DNA of 64,000 nucleotides from Paraburkholderia kirstenboschensis (GCF_904848585.1 NZ_CAJHCR010000001.1:124001-188000); one strand, 5' to 3'; shown: positions 51,711 through 61,430, counted from the first letter of the stretch. Notes: generated by a model from the letters alone, not told the origin. Made by a program: numbers and translations.

Positions 51711-52592
51711 ATGTCGCCCAGAGACCTGCTGCTCGCACTGATCGTGGTGATCGCGTGGGGCGTGAACTTCGTTGTGATCAAGGTGGGCTTGCATGGCGTG
51801 CCGCCCATGCTGCTCGGCGCGCTGCGCTTCACGCTCGCCGCGTTTCCGGCGGTGTTATTCGTCAAGCGCCCGCAATTGCCGTGGCGCTGGCTGCTGGCCT
51901 ACGGCATGACGATCTCGTTAGGGCAGTTTGCCTTCCTGTTCTCCGCCATGTACGTCGGCATGCCTGCGGGGCTCGCGTCGCTCGTATTGCAGGCACAGGC
52001 TTTTTTCACCCTGATCTTTGCGGCGTTTTTTCTGCATGAACGCTTCCGCTTGCCGAACGTCGCTGGTTTGCTGATTGCGGCCGCCGGGCTCGCCGTGATA
52101 GGCATGCAAGGCGGCCACGCCATGACGCTTGCCGGTTTCGTCCTCACGCTGTGCGCCGCGTGTTCGTGGGCACTCGGCAACATCGTCACGAAGAAAGTCG
52201 GCAAGGTCGATCTCGTTGGGCTCGTGGTGTGGGGCAGCCTGATTCCGCCGCTGCCGTTCTTTGCGCTGTCGTATGCGTTGGAGGGTCCGCAGCGGATCGC
52301 TGCGGCGCTTTCGGGTATCAGCGCCATGTCGATTTTCGCGATCGTTTATCTCGCGTTTATCGCCACGCTGATCGGCTATGGCTTGTGGAGCCGCCTGCTG
52401 TCGCGCTATCCGGCGAGCCAGGTCGCACCGTTTTCGCTGCTCGTGCCGATCGTCGGCCTGGCGTCGGCATCTCTCTTTCTCGATGAGCGGCTCTCCGGCG
52501 CGCAGATCGCCGGCGCGGTACTCGTGATGGCGGGTCTTGCTGTGAATGTGTTCGGTGGGTGGGTCGTTCAACGTCTGTCGCCGGCGCGTTAG
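51711..52592 (+). CDS. EamA/DMT-superfamily transporter
   Basis: The 293-residue inner-membrane protein has ten predicted helices in two EamA repeats. Recognisable parts are LLALIVVIAWGVNFVVIKVG, ASLVLQAQAFFTLIFAAFFL and the second-repeat PFSLLVPIVGLASASLFLDE. The pattern resembles EamA of E. coli, an exporter of O-acetylserine/cysteine, but DMT carriers differ widely in substrate. ATG 51711 has GGAGA six bases upstream, while a TTG at 51699 also in frame has none. Confidence 0.88.
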   Translation: MSPRDLLLALIVVIAWGVNFVVIKVGLHGVPPMLLGALRFTLAAFPAVLFVKRPQLPWRWLLAYGMTISLGQFAFLFSAMYVGMPAGLASLVLQAQAFFTLIFAAFFLHERFRLPNVAGLLIAAAGLAVIGMQGGHAMTLAGFVLTLCAACSWALGNIVTKKVGKVDLVGLVVWGSLIPPLPFFALSYALEGPQRIAAALSGISAMSIFAIVYLAFIATLIGYGLWSRLLSRYPASQVAPFSLLVPIVGLASASLFLDERLSGAQIAGAVLVMAGLAVNVFGGWVVQRLSPAR

Positions 52593-52614
52593 ATCGTGCT
52601 GCTGAACGAAAAGA

Positions 52615-52686
52615 GAATAAAAACGAGGGAATAAAAACGAGGCAATAAAAACGGCCGCATCGCTGCGGCCGTTTTTATTGCCTCGT
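52615..52686. terminator. Bidirectional terminator with repeated AATAAAAACG(A)G leader
   Basis: A perfect 23-bp inverted repeat occupies 52637-52659 and 52664-52686 around a TCGC loop; its inner part is GCGGCCGTTTTTATTGCC. It ends both the EamA gene and the convergent amiC gene. In front of it the 3'-ward left arm is preceded by two more copies of AATAAAAACGAGG, giving three near-identical tandem units from 52615. Confidence 0.92.
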
Positions 52687-52711
52687 CGTATGAAGAGGCG
52701 CTGCACGCGCA

Positions 52712-54307
52712 TCACGTCATGCGGTTCTTCGCGAGCGGCGGGTTCGCCGCGAAGTAACGCTTGATGCCCGTCATGATCGCGTCGGCCATCTTGTCGCGGT
52801 ACGCGTCGTCGTTCAGGCGGCGTTCTTCGTCCGGGTTGCTGATGAACGCGGTTTCCACGAGGATCGACGGAATGTCCGGCGCCTTCAGCACCGCAAACCC
52901 CGCCTGTTCGACCGAACCTTTGTGCAGCTTGTTGATTCCGCCGATCTCCTTCAGCACGAAGTTGCCGTAGCGCATCGAGTCGCGAATCTGCGCGGTGGTG
53001 GACATGTCGAACAGCGCGCGGTTGACGGTCGCGTCGGCGGACTTGATGTTGATACCGCCAATCTGATCCGACGAGTTCTCCTTGTTCGCCATCCAGCGCG
53101 CGGCCGCACTCGACGCGCCATGCTCCGACAGCGCGAACACCGACGAGCCGCGCGCCTCCGGCGTGGTGAACGCGTCCGCGTGGATCGACACGAACAGGTC
53201 TGCGCCAACGCGCCGCGCCTTTTGCACACGCACGTTCAACGGCACGAAGAAGTCGGCGTCGCGAGTCATCATGGACCGCATGTTCGGCTGCGCGTCGATC
53301 TTCGCACGCAGCTTCTTGGCGATGTCGAGCGCGACGTGCTTTTCATAAGTGCCCGAGCCGCCGATTGCGCCCGGATCTTCGCCGCCATGCCCCGGATCGA
53401 TCGCGACCGTGAGAAGGCGGACCGTGTTGCTCTTACCTGACTTCGGCGTGGTGAACGCGTAGGTGTCGTCGCTGGCGTCGTCGTCCTTGCCCAGGCTGCT
53501 AGCGCTATTGCCACCGTTACTACCGGTGCCTTTATTACGCGCGATTGCGGTAGGCGGCGACGCGGGGGCGCCCGGTGTCGCCGGCTTCGCGATGATCGGC
53601 GGCATCGGCGTGGGTGCGCCGTGCACGGGCGGATGTGGCACGCTCGGCGCAGACCCGCTGCCGCCGTTTTGCGCATAACGCTCGAAGAACGCTTCGCTGT
53701 TGTCGGCGACCGGCGGCGTCGTGCCCGGGCCGCTCAATGTGGCCGGCGGCGCGCTGTTTTCTTCGTTCAGCGTTTGCTGCTTGTGCTCGCTCTGCGCGAG
53801 CAGTTCCATCAGCGGATCGGGTGCGACGGCGGGATACAGGTCGAACACCAGCCGGTACTTGTACGCGCCGACAGGTGGCAGTGCGAACACCTGCGGCTTC
53901 ACCGAGCCCTTCAGGTCGAACACCATACGCACGACGTGCGGCTGGAACTGGCCGACGCGCACCGACTGGATCTGCGGATCGTTCGGCGTGATCTTCGAGA
54001 CGAGGTCCTTCAGCGCCTGATCGAGATCGAGGCCGCTGAGATCGACCACGAGCCGGTCCGGACCCTGGAGCAACTGCTGCGCGTTTTGCAGCGGCTGATC
54101 GGATTCGATCGTCACGCGCGTGTAGTCGCGCGCGGGCCATACGCGTACGCCGAGCACCGAGCTGGCTAGCGCGAGACGCGGTGCGACGAGACCAAGCACA
54201 AGCGTGGATGCGCCCGCGCACAGAATCTGCCGGCGCCGCCAGTTATGCGTTGCGGTGGCCGCCGATTCGATCGAGCGGAACGGTTTGATCAACATCTTTG
54301 AAGACAT
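52712..54307 (-). CDS. amiC: N-acetylmuramoyl-L-alanine amidase, Tat-exported
   Basis: The 531-residue periplasmic amidase cuts septal peptidoglycan in cell separation. The N-terminus has a twin-arginine signal (NWRRRQILCAGASTLVLGLV). An AMIN domain follows (~55-160; GVRVWPARDYTRVTIESDQP, VRMVFDLKGSVKPQVFALP), then a long Pro/Gly/Ser linker, then the Amidase_3 domain from ~300 with zinc-site motifs AIDPGHGGEDPGAIG, YEKHVALDIA, FVSIHADAF and ILVETAFISNP. ATG 54307 has AGGA upstream. It overlaps tsaE by 19 bases. Confidence 0.95.
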   Translation of the reverse strand: MSSKMLIKPFRSIESAATATHNWRRRQILCAGASTLVLGLVAPRLALASSVLGVRVWPARDYTRVTIESDQPLQNAQQLLQGPDRLVVDLSGLDLDQALKDLVSKITPNDPQIQSVRVGQFQPHVVRMVFDLKGSVKPQVFALPPVGAYKYRLVFDLYPAVAPDPLMELLAQSEHKQQTLNEENSAPPATLSGPGTTPPVADNSEAFFERYAQNGGSGSAPSVPHPPVHGAPTPMPPIIAKPATPGAPASPPTAIARNKGTGSNGGNSASSLGKDDDASDDTYAFTTPKSGKSNTVRLLTVAIDPGHGGEDPGAIGGSGTYEKHVALDIAKKLRAKIDAQPNMRSMMTRDADFFVPLNVRVQKARRVGADLFVSIHADAFTTPEARGSSVFALSEHGASSAAARWMANKENSSDQIGGINIKSADATVNRALFDMSTTAQIRDSMRYGNFVLKEIGGINKLHKGSVEQAGFAVLKAPDIPSILVETAFISNPDEERRLNDDAYRDKMADAIMTGIKRYFAANPPLAKNRMT

Positions 54308-54861
54308 GCCTTTCCTGTTTCGCTGTATGCCCGTGCGACGAGTACGCGGCCGTCGCCCTCGCTGTCCAGGTCGAGCGAGAAGACGAGATCCGGCACGCCG
54401 AGAAGACGCCCCGCGCGTTGTGGCCATTCGACGAGGCAGACCGCGCCGCTGTCGAAATACTCGCGAAAGCCGGCGTCGGCCCATTCGGCCGGATCGGTGA
54501 ATCTGTACAGATCGAAGTGATACAGCGCGAGTTCCCCGGTGGGCCGCTCGAGCACGTAGGGCTCGACGAGCGTATACGTGGGACTGCGTACGCGGCCCGT
54601 GTGACCGAGGCCGCGCAACGTGGCGCGCACGAGTGTGGTCTTGCCGGCGCCGAGATCGCCGACCAGTTGTACTTGTAGTCCGTGGAATGCCTGAGCGCCC
54701 TGGCCGCTGCCCTGGCCTTGTGTCGCGACGGCGACGCTTTCGATCGCCCGCGCGAAGCGCTCGCCGAATGCGAGCGTGGCGGCTTCGTCCGCGAACGTGA
54801 AGGCGCGTTCGAGCAGAACTTCGGCGGGCGGCGCGATCGCGCGATCGGGATGGTCAGGCAT
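54289..54861 (-). CDS. tsaE: tRNA t6A biosynthesis ATPase TsaE
   Basis: The 190-residue P-loop protein works with TsaB/TsaD in threonylcarbamoyl transfer to tRNA A37. The Walker A is GDLGAGKTTLVRATLRGLG; SPTYTLVEPY and LYHFDLYRFTDPAEW are the family marks, with VCLVEWPQRAG following. ATG 54861 begins at MPDHPDR; the upstream in-frame extension overlaps queG. It is the first gene of tsaE-amiC, divergent from queG by 17 bases. Confidence 0.94.
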   Translation of the reverse strand: MPDHPDRAIAPPAEVLLERAFTFADEAATLAFGERFARAIESVAVATQGQGSGQGAQAFHGLQVQLVGDLGAGKTTLVRATLRGLGHTGRVRSPTYTLVEPYVLERPTGELALYHFDLYRFTDPAEWADAGFREYFDSGAVCLVEWPQRAGRLLGVPDLVFSLDLDSEGDGRVLVARAYSETGKACLQRC

Positions 54862-54878
54862 TCTCGTAAAATGGCGTG

Positions 54879-56126
54879 ATGAACCGAAGTCCGGAGTCTC
54901 CCGTGTCCCCTGCGCCCAATGCGCCAACGTCTTGCGACGAAGCGCGCGCCGAGCGTCAATTCGATGAAGCGGCGCTGCATGCGCTCGCGCGAAACATCAA
55001 GACGTGGGGCCGTGAACTGGGTTTCGGGGCGATCGGCATTAGCGATACCGATCTCTCCGCTGCCGAAGCGCCGCTTGCAGCCTGGCTGGAAGCGGGTTGC
55101 CACGGCGAGATGGATTATATGGCGAAACACGGTATGAAACGCGCGCGGCCTGCCGAGCTTGTGGCCGGCACGCTACGTGTGATTACCGCTCGCATCGCCT
55201 ATTTGCCCGCCCATGCAATGAGCGGAAAGCCGGACGAAAGCGAACCGCAGAAAGGGCCGCTCAGCGAGGACTGGCGGGCCGTCGAGCATGCGCGGCTAGC
55301 CGATCCTTCGGCCGCGGTGGTGTCGATTTATGCGCGAGGCCGCGACTATCACAAGGTGATGCGTAACCGTCTGCAACATCTGTCAGAGAAAATTCAGGCG
55401 GAGATCGGCGCGTTCGGTTATCGCGTGTTCACCGACTCCGCGCCGGTGCTCGAAGTGGAGCTTGCGCAAAAGGCCGGCATCGGCTGGCGCGGCAAACATA
55501 CGCTGCTGCTGCAGCGCGATGCGGGTTCGCTGTTCTTCCTCGGCGAAATTTATGTCGACGTGCCTTTGCCGACCGACGCCGAGACGTCGCCCGAGATCGC
55601 GCCCGAAACGCCGGGCTCGCATTGCGGCAGTTGCGCGCGCTGCATCGGCGCATGTCCGACAGGCGCGATCGTCGCGCCTTACAAGGTGGATGCCCGCTTG
55701 TGCATCTCGTATCTGACGATCGAGCTGAAGGGCAGCATTCCCGTCGACATGCGTCCGCTGATCGGCAACCGTGTGTATGGCTGTGACGATTGCCAGCTCG
55801 TGTGTCCGTGGAACAAGTTTGCGCAGGCTGCGCCGGTCGCCGATTTCGACGTGCGGCACGGGCTCGACCGCGCGTCGCTGGTGGAACTGTTCGGCTGGAG
55901 CGCGGACGAGTTCGATACGCGCATGCAGGGCAGTGCGATCCGCCGTATCGGCTACGAAAGCTGGCTACGCAATCTTGCCGTGGGCATGGGCAACGCGCTG
56001 CGTGCACCGCGCGAGACGTTGAGTGCGGACGCTCGCGGGGCGATTGTAGAGGCGCTCACGCGCCGCGCCTGCGACTCTTCTGACGTGGTGCGCGAGCACG
56101 TGCAATGGGCGCTCGAAGCGGCGTAA
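54879..56126 (+). CDS. queG: Epoxyqueuosine reductase
   Basis: The 415-residue cobalamin and iron-sulfur enzyme converts epoxyqueuosine to queuosine in tRNA. Two 4Fe-4S motifs are visible: CGSCARCIGACPTGAI and CDDCQLVCPWN. FGAIGISDTDLS near the N-terminus and DSAPVLEVELAQKAGIGWRG are conserved. The precise start is uncertain: ATG 54879 (or GTG 54876) lacks a ribosome site and the first ~30 residues are not conserved in type; GTG 54903 is an alternative. Confidence 0.94.
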   Translation: MNRSPESPVSPAPNAPTSCDEARAERQFDEAALHALARNIKTWGRELGFGAIGISDTDLSAAEAPLAAWLEAGCHGEMDYMAKHGMKRARPAELVAGTLRVITARIAYLPAHAMSGKPDESEPQKGPLSEDWRAVEHARLADPSAAVVSIYARGRDYHKVMRNRLQHLSEKIQAEIGAFGYRVFTDSAPVLEVELAQKAGIGWRGKHTLLLQRDAGSLFFLGEIYVDVPLPTDAETSPEIAPETPGSHCGSCARCIGACPTGAIVAPYKVDARLCISYLTIELKGSIPVDMRPLIGNRVYGCDDCQLVCPWNKFAQAAPVADFDVRHGLDRASLVELFGWSADEFDTRMQGSAIRRIGYESWLRNLAVGMGNALRAPRETLSADARGAIVEALTRRACDSSDVVREHVQWALEAA

Positions 56127-56211
56127 AAAGCGGCGTAAAGTATCGGCAATTCGCGAGTCTGTTGTACGTCTCGAATCATCACGTCGCGCGAGTAAGGAGT
56201 AAGGAGGCGCC

Positions 56212-56682
56212 ATGTTCAACGCAGTGATCGACGCGCCGTTCGGCAAGGTGGGCATTCGCCTCGAAGGCGAGGCCGTGCGCGAGATCGTCTATTTGCCCGA
56301 GTCGATGCAGAACGTCGCGCCTGATACGCCGTTGGCGCGACAGGCGGTCGAGCAGATCGAGCGGTATTTCGGCGAGGCGTCGGCGACATTCGAACTGCCG
56401 CTCGCGCCGGTCGGCACCGCTTTCCAGCGGCGCGTGTGGCAGGCAATCTGCGAGATTCCGCCGGGTACCGTGCTGACCTACGGCCAACTCGCCCGGCAGC
56501 TTGGCAGCGTGCCGCGCGCGGTCGGTCAGGCGTGCGGCGCCAATTACTTTCCCATTGTCATTCCGTGTCATCGCGTGGTGAGTTCGAGCGGCATTGGCGG
56601 ATTCGCGCATCACGCCGAAGACGGTTTCTTTCGCAACGTCAAGCGCTGGCTGCTGACGCATGAAGGCCTTCCCTACGCATGA
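56212..56682 (+). CDS. ogt: Methylated-DNA-protein-cysteine methyltransferase
   Basis: The 156-residue suicide enzyme removes methyl from O6-methylguanine. The active-site motif is IPCHRVV (Cys119), preceded by the helix-turn-helix segment PPGTVLTYGQLARQLGSVPR that probes DNA. AAGGAGG precedes ATG 56212. It lacks the Ada regulatory half. It overlaps xerD by four bases (ATGA). Confidence 0.95.
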   Translation: MFNAVIDAPFGKVGIRLEGEAVREIVYLPESMQNVAPDTPLARQAVEQIERYFGEASATFELPLAPVGTAFQRRVWQAICEIPPGTVLTYGQLARQLGSVPRAVGQACGANYFPIVIPCHRVVSSSGIGGFAHHAEDGFFRNVKRWLLTHEGLPYA

Positions 56683-57638
56683 GCGATACCCTGGTTGAAG
56701 ACGCGAGCGCGCAATCGCCTCCGCCGTCGCCGCTATCGTCGCCTTTGTTCGCGACGAGTTCCGCGTCGATCGACGCATTCTGCGACGCGCTCTGGCTCGA
56801 ACACGGTCTGTCGCGCAACACGCTCGACGCGTACCGCCGCGACCTGCGTCTCTTTAGCGAATGGCTCGCGCAAACGCGCAACGCATCGCTCGACACCGCC
56901 AGCGAGGCCGATCTGAACGCGTACAGCGCCGCGCGTCAGAAAGACAAATCGACGTCCGCGAATCGGCGCCTTTCGGTGTTTCGCCGCTACTACGGGTGGG
57001 CCGTGCGCGAGCATCGCGCGAAAGTCGATCCGACGTTGCGCATCCGGTCGGCGAAGCAACCGCCGCGTTTTCCATCGACGCTCAGCGAAGCGCAAGTCGA
57101 GGCGCTGCTCGGCGCGCCCGACATCGAGACTGCCTTGGGTCTGCGCGATCGCACGATGCTCGAGCTCATGTACGCGAGCGGCTTGCGTGTCACCGAACTC
57201 GTCACGCTGAAGACGGTGGAAGTCGGCCTGAACGAAGGCGTGGTGCGAGTGATGGGTAAAGGCTCGAAAGAGCGGCTGATTCCTTTCGGCGAAGAGGCGC
57301 ACGGCTGGATCGAGCGCTACCTTCGCGACGCCCGTCCGGCGCTGCTCGGCGCGCGCGCGACAGACGCGCTGTTTGTCACGAACCGTGCTGAGGGCATGAC
57401 GCGCCAGCAGTTCTGGAACATCATCAAGCGACATGCGGCGGTGGCTGGCGTGCATGCGCCGTTGTCGCCGCACACGTTGCGGCATGCGTTTGCAACGCAT
57501 TTGCTCAATCACGGTGCGGACCTGCGCGTGGTGCAATTGCTACTTGGCCACACCGATATTTCGACCACGCAAATCTACACGCACGTTGCGCGCGAGCGGC
57601 TGAAGTCGCTGCATGCGCAGCATCATCCGCGTGGGTGA
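56679..57638 (+). CDS. xerD: Tyrosine recombinase XerD
   Basis: The 319-residue recombinase resolves chromosome dimers at dif with XerC. Catalytic residues are Arg170 (ASGLRVTEL), Lys194 (GKGSKERL), His265 and Arg268 (SPHTLRHAFATHLL), His291 (LGHTDISTTQIY) and Tyr300. The N-terminal SAM-like domain spans ~30-115. A ~28-residue Ser/Pro-rich head is longer than in E. coli. Start in the ogt stop implies coupling. It is chromosomal housekeeping, not a mobile-element integrase, judging by the XerD-like body and neighbours. Confidence 0.93.
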   Translation: MSDTLVEDASAQSPPPSPLSSPLFATSSASIDAFCDALWLEHGLSRNTLDAYRRDLRLFSEWLAQTRNASLDTASEADLNAYSAARQKDKSTSANRRLSVFRRYYGWAVREHRAKVDPTLRIRSAKQPPRFPSTLSEAQVEALLGAPDIETALGLRDRTMLELMYASGLRVTELVTLKTVEVGLNEGVVRVMGKGSKERLIPFGEEAHGWIERYLRDARPALLGARATDALFVTNRAEGMTRQQFWNIIKRHAAVAGVHAPLSPHTLRHAFATHLLNHGADLRVVQLLLGHTDISTTQIYTHVARERLKSLHAQHHPRG

Positions 57639-57681
57639 CGAAGGTTCAAGCGCTGGCCGCTGCCGCAGGCGTTTTCCGGCT

Positions 57682-59244
57682 TCAGAGAAATTCGCGCAGC
57701 CGGTGCTTGAGAATCTTGCCCGTGGATGCAGCCGGCAACGCGGCAAGTACCTTCACTTCGGCGGGCCGCTTGTAGGGCGCGAGGCGCTCGGCGCACCACG
57801 CGACCAGTTCGGCTGGCGTCACGCTTGCATTCGCCGCCAGTTCGACGAACGCGATCACCTCTTCATTGCCCTCGACCGGGCGTCCAATCACCGCCGACTG
57901 AACGACCTGCGCATGCGCGTTGAGCACATGCTCGACCTCGGCGGGATACACGTTGAAGCCAGAGCGAATGATCAAATCCTTGCTGCGCCCGACGATATGC
58001 AGCGCGCCGTCGGCGTCCTGCCGCGCCAGGTCGCCGGTTTTCAGCCAGCCGTCCTGTGTCACGGCGGCGCGGGTTTGCTGCGGGTTGCGATAGTAGCCGA
58101 GCATCACGTTCGGGCCGCGCACCCATAGCTCGCCGGTTTCGCCGATCGCGACATCGCCACCGTCAAGGCCGACGAAACGCACTTCGACGCCCGGAATGAC
58201 CTCGCCCACCGAACAGTCGCGGCGCGGCGCGTCGAGCATGGTCTGTGAAACCGTGGGACTGCTCTCCGTCATGCCATAGCCGTTATGCAGCGGCAGACCG
58301 TACACGCTTTCGACGTGCGCTTTCAGCGCGGCGTCGAGCGGCGAGCCTCCCGAATAGACGAAGCGCAGGTGTGGCGCGTGCCACGGATGCCCGTGCGTCT
58401 GCAGATGTTCGAGCAATTTCGCATGCATGGCCGGCACGCCCTGGAAAATCGACACGCGTTCGTCGGCAAGCGCGCGCCGCACGGCTTCCGGCGCGAAGCG
58501 CGGCGCGAGGCGCAAGGTCGCGCCAGCGTACAGGCTGCCGAGACACATGGACGCAAAGCCGTAGACATGGGAGATCGGCAGCACGGCGTAGACGACATCG
58601 TCAGGACGGACCTGGCGCAGACGGCTCGATACCGAGGCGATGAACAGCAGATTGCGATGCGACAGCATCACGCCCTTGGGCGCGCCGGTGGTGCCGGTGG
58701 TGTAGATGAGCGCCGCGCATTGGCGGTCGTTCGCCGTTTCGACCGGTTCGGCTTGCGCGGACGAGTCCACCGTGTAGGACCACGCGCCGATGCCCGGCGC
58801 GACCTCTGGCGCTCTGCTCGCGTGATGACGCTGCGCATGCTGACCGGCATCGACCGAGCTTTCCACCACGTAGGCCGTTACGCGCGGCTGCGCGTGCGCG
58901 CGAATCGCGTCGAGCTCGGACGCCGACAGGCGTGCATTCGACACCAGCGCCCAGGCGTCGAGCCGCGCGGTCGCGAAGAGCAGCACGATTTGCGCGATGC
59001 TGTTTTCCGCCACGATCATGACCCGGTCGCCGCCACGCACGCCCCAATGGCGGAGCAATGCAGCGGTGGCCTCGACGGCCTGCACCAGTTGGGCGTTGGT
59101 GAGACGGCGCGCGTCTTCGATCAACGCAACATGCTGCGGATCGCGCTCGGCCGCCAGCGCGGGAATATCGGAGATGCGCGCGGGCAGGGCGGCCAGCAGC
59201 GCGGGAACGTCTATCGTGGAGCGTAAAGGCGAAGCGGTACTCAA
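57682..59244 (-). CDS. AMP-dependent acyl-CoA synthetase/ligase
   Basis: The 520-residue adenylating enzyme has the P-loop IYTTGTTGAPKGVMLSHRN, GYGMTESSPTVSQ, the WLKTGDLARQDADG hinge and the C-terminal Lys of STGKILKHRLRE. It would activate a carboxylic acid with ATP and CoA; the acid (fatty or aromatic) is not evident. The start codon is TTG at 59244, supported by AGGAG seven to ten bases upstream and the lack of a good ATG nearby. It stands as a single gene, convergent with xerD. Confidence 0.9.
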   Translation of the reverse strand: MSTASPLRSTIDVPALLAALPARISDIPALAAERDPQHVALIEDARRLTNAQLVQAVEATAALLRHWGVRGGDRVMIVAENSIAQIVLLFATARLDAWALVSNARLSASELDAIRAHAQPRVTAYVVESSVDAGQHAQRHHASRAPEVAPGIGAWSYTVDSSAQAEPVETANDRQCAALIYTTGTTGAPKGVMLSHRNLLFIASVSSRLRQVRPDDVVYAVLPISHVYGFASMCLGSLYAGATLRLAPRFAPEAVRRALADERVSIFQGVPAMHAKLLEHLQTHGHPWHAPHLRFVYSGGSPLDAALKAHVESVYGLPLHNGYGMTESSPTVSQTMLDAPRRDCSVGEVIPGVEVRFVGLDGGDVAIGETGELWVRGPNVMLGYYRNPQQTRAAVTQDGWLKTGDLARQDADGALHIVGRSKDLIIRSGFNVYPAEVEHVLNAHAQVVQSAVIGRPVEGNEEVIAFVELAANASVTPAELVAWCAERLAPYKRPAEVKVLAALPAASTGKILKHRLREFL

Positions 59245-59384
59245 GAGCGTCTCCTAAGTGCGATTGCATGCCCGGCGTGCATCGCGCCGGAAGATTTTCG
59301 AACGATCGTGCCACAACGCATCGAGCCGCACAATTGACCATTCGGCAAATAGCCGTTGTGCAAACTCGCCATTACAATGCGCCG

Positions 59385-59876
59385 ATGAGCAAATCCAGAC
59401 ACGTTTCCGAGACGCCTGCCACGCAGTTCCTGCGCCGTCATGGCGTCGTTTTCGGCGAGCATCCGTACGATTATGTGGAGCACGGCGGCACAGGTGAATC
59501 GGCGCGCCAGTTGGGCGTGGACGAACATCATGTGGTGAAGACGCTCGTCATGGAAGACGAGCATGCCAAGCCACTCATCGTCCTCATGCATGGCGACCGT
59601 ACTGTCAGTACCAAGAACCTCGCGCGGCAGATTGGCGCGAAGCGCGTCGAGCCTTGCAAGCCCGAGGTGGCGAACCGTCATTCCGGCTATCTGATCGGCG
59701 GCACGTCGCCGTTCGGCACGCGCAAGCAGATGCCGGTGTACGTGGAGTCGAGCATCCTCGAGATGGACAGAATCTGGCTGAACGGCGGCCGGCGCGGCTT
59801 CCTCGTCAGTATCGAGCCGCAAGTGCTCACCGACCTGCTGGCAGCGAGGCCGGTGCAGTGCGCGAGCGTCGATTGA
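59385..59876 (+). CDS. ybaK: YbaK/EbsC family Cys-tRNA(Pro)/Cys-tRNA deacylase
   Basis: The 163-residue protein clears tRNA-Pro mischarged with Cys. Conserved parts are TPATQFLRRHGVVFGEHPYD, VVKTLVMEDEHAKPLIVLMH, the catalytic Lys in that helix, and HSGYLIGGTSPFGTRKQMPV. ATG 59385 starts near the conserved N-terminus; a longer frame upstream has no family sequence. Confidence 0.93.
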   Translation: MSKSRHVSETPATQFLRRHGVVFGEHPYDYVEHGGTGESARQLGVDEHHVVKTLVMEDEHAKPLIVLMHGDRTVSTKNLARQIGAKRVEPCKPEVANRHSGYLIGGTSPFGTRKQMPVYVESSILEMDRIWLNGGRRGFLVSIEPQVLTDLLAARPVQCASVD

Positions 59877-60037
59877 CGTTTGCCTGAATGTTTCCGGCAA
59901 GCGCGCGTTCGGTAGAATGTGCGCCGCTCGGTCCGCCACTGTGGTCCGCCGCATTGCGTCGCGTTCTGTTGCGATTTTCGTTTTCCGAGCGGTTGAGGTA
60001 TTCAGTTGCAGACCGCCGATCCTTATAAGAGTCACAG

Positions 60038-60682
60038 ATGCAAAACCTGATCGTTGCTGTCGTTGCCTACCTGATCGGTTCGGTGTCGTTCGCCGTGATC
60101 GTGAGCGCCGCGATGGGGCTGGACGACCCGCGCTCCTACGGCTCGGGCAACCCCGGCGCGACCAATGTGTTGCGCAGCGGCAGCAAGAAGGCCGCGATCC
60201 TGACGTTGATCGGCGACGCCTTCAAAGGCTGGCTGCCGGTGTGGTTCGTCGTGCATTTCGGCGCGCGCTATGGGCTCGACGATACGTCGGTGGCGATTGC
60301 GTGCGTCGCCGTGTTTCTGGGCCACCTGTATCCGGTGTTCTTCCGCTTCAAGGGCGGCAAGGGCGTGGCAACGGCGGCCGGCGTGCTGCTCGCGATCAAC
60401 CCGATCCTCGGCGTGGCGACTCTGCTGACATGGCTGATCGTGGCGTTCTTCACGCGCTACTCGTCGCTCGCCGCGTTGGCTGCGGCAGTGTTCGCGCCGA
60501 TCTTCGACGGCTTCCTGTTCGGGCCGCACGTCATCGCGCTCGCCATTGTCGTGATGAGCTCGCTGCTTGTGTGGCGTCATCGCGGCAACATCGCCAAGCT
60601 GATGCGCGGCGAGGAAAGCCGCATCGGCGACAAGAAAAAGGCGGCTGCGGCTGCGAGCGCGGGGGCGGGCGAGGATCGGTGA
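60038..60682 (+). CDS. plsY: Acyl-phosphate:glycerol-3-phosphate acyltransferase
   Basis: The 214-residue integral membrane enzyme acylates glycerol 3-phosphate at the start of phospholipid synthesis. Active-site motifs are [36 protein letters not shown] and the later [14 protein letters not shown]. Five hydrophobic segments are seen. A short Lys/Ala-rich tail ends the protein. Confidence 0.95.
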   Translation: MQNLIVAVVAYLIGSVSFAVIVSAAMGLDDPRSYGSGNPGATNVLRSGSKKAAILTLIGDAFKGWLPVWFVVHFGARYGLDDTSVAIACVAVFLGHLYPVFFRFKGGKGVATAAGVLLAINPILGVATLLTWLIVAFFTRYSSLAALAAAVFAPIFDGFLFGPHVIALAIVVMSSLLVWRHRGNIAKLMRGEESRIGDKKKAAAAASAGAGEDR

Positions 60683-60944
60683 GCGGCTGGGTGGCTGCGT
60701 GGCTGGGGCTGCTTTGGTTGCCTTGGCCGTAGCGGTGTAGCTGTACCTGTAGCTGTAGCCCCTATCGCTGTTCGAGCTGCTGTAGTTACTGTCGCTGTCG
60801 CTGTATCTTGCAGCTGCGTTTCGCGGCTGGGTTCGGCCGCTGCGGCTGCGTTCCGCGGCCCCGCCATGCCTTGCAACTGTTGCATCCAAGCTTGCCGCCG
60901 CAGCGCTTCCCATGCCTTGCGCGCTGCGTCGCTCAAACAAACGT
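60683..60944. other. Convergent gap between plsY and yajQ with GTAGCTGT-type simple repeats
   Basis: These 262 bases are built of short echoes of GCTG/GTAGCTG (about 60690-60815). An open frame on - (60577-60936) exists, but it runs antisense into plsY, starts with TTG without a ribosome site and is low-complexity. I call no gene here. Confidence 0.5.
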
Positions 60945-61430
60945 TCAGTCGCGGAAGTTGTTGAAATCCAGCGGCGTGTCGGTCACGTCCTTGCGCAGCA
61001 TCGCAATCACGCTTTGCAGATCGTCGCGCTTTGTTCCGGTGATGCGAACCGCGTCGCCCTGGATGCTCGCCTGAACCTTGATCTTGCTGTCTTTCACGAG
61101 TCGCACGATTTTCTTCGACAGATCGCCGGATACGCCTTTCTTGATCTTGATGACCTGCTTGACCTTGTCGCCGCCGATCTTCTCGATCTTGCCGTAGTCG
61201 AGAAAGCGTACGTCCACGTTGCGCTTGGCCATTTTCGACAGCAGCACGTCTTTCACCTGGCCGAGCTTGAAGTCATCGTCCGCGTAGGCGGTGATTTCGT
61301 TTTCCTTGTGTTCGACGCGCGCGTCGGACCCTTTGAAGTCGAAGCGGGTTGAGATTTCCTTGTTGGACTGCTCGATCGCGTTCTTGACTTCGATCATGTT
61401 CGCTTCGCAGACGACGTCAAACGATGGCAT
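60945..61430 (-). CDS. yajQ: YajQ family cyclic-di-GMP/nucleotide-binding protein
   Basis: The 161-residue DUF520 protein starts [20 protein letters not shown] and has [32 protein letters not shown] and ends PLDFNNFRD, the full family length. YajQ proteins bind nucleotides or RNA; a Xanthomonas member is a c-di-GMP effector. ATG 61430 is followed at once by the conserved N-terminus. Confidence 0.94.
   Translation of the reverse strand: MPSFDVVCEANMIEVKNAIEQSNKEISTRFDFKGSDARVEHKENEITAYADDDFKLGQVKDVLLSKMAKRNVDVRFLDYGKIEKIGGDKVKQVIKIKKGVSGDLSKKIVRLVKDSKIKVQASIQGDAVRITGTKRDDLQSVIAMLRKDVTDTPLDFNNFRD

Noticed and set aside
56679..57638. Tyrosine recombinase as sign of an integrated element
   Set aside because: It is coupled to ogt and matches housekeeping XerD in body and context; no attachment site or phage genes are near.
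60577..60936. 119-codon frame just downstream of yajQ on the - strand
   Set aside because: TTG start without ribosome site, low-complexity Ala/Thr repeats, and it runs antisense into plsY.
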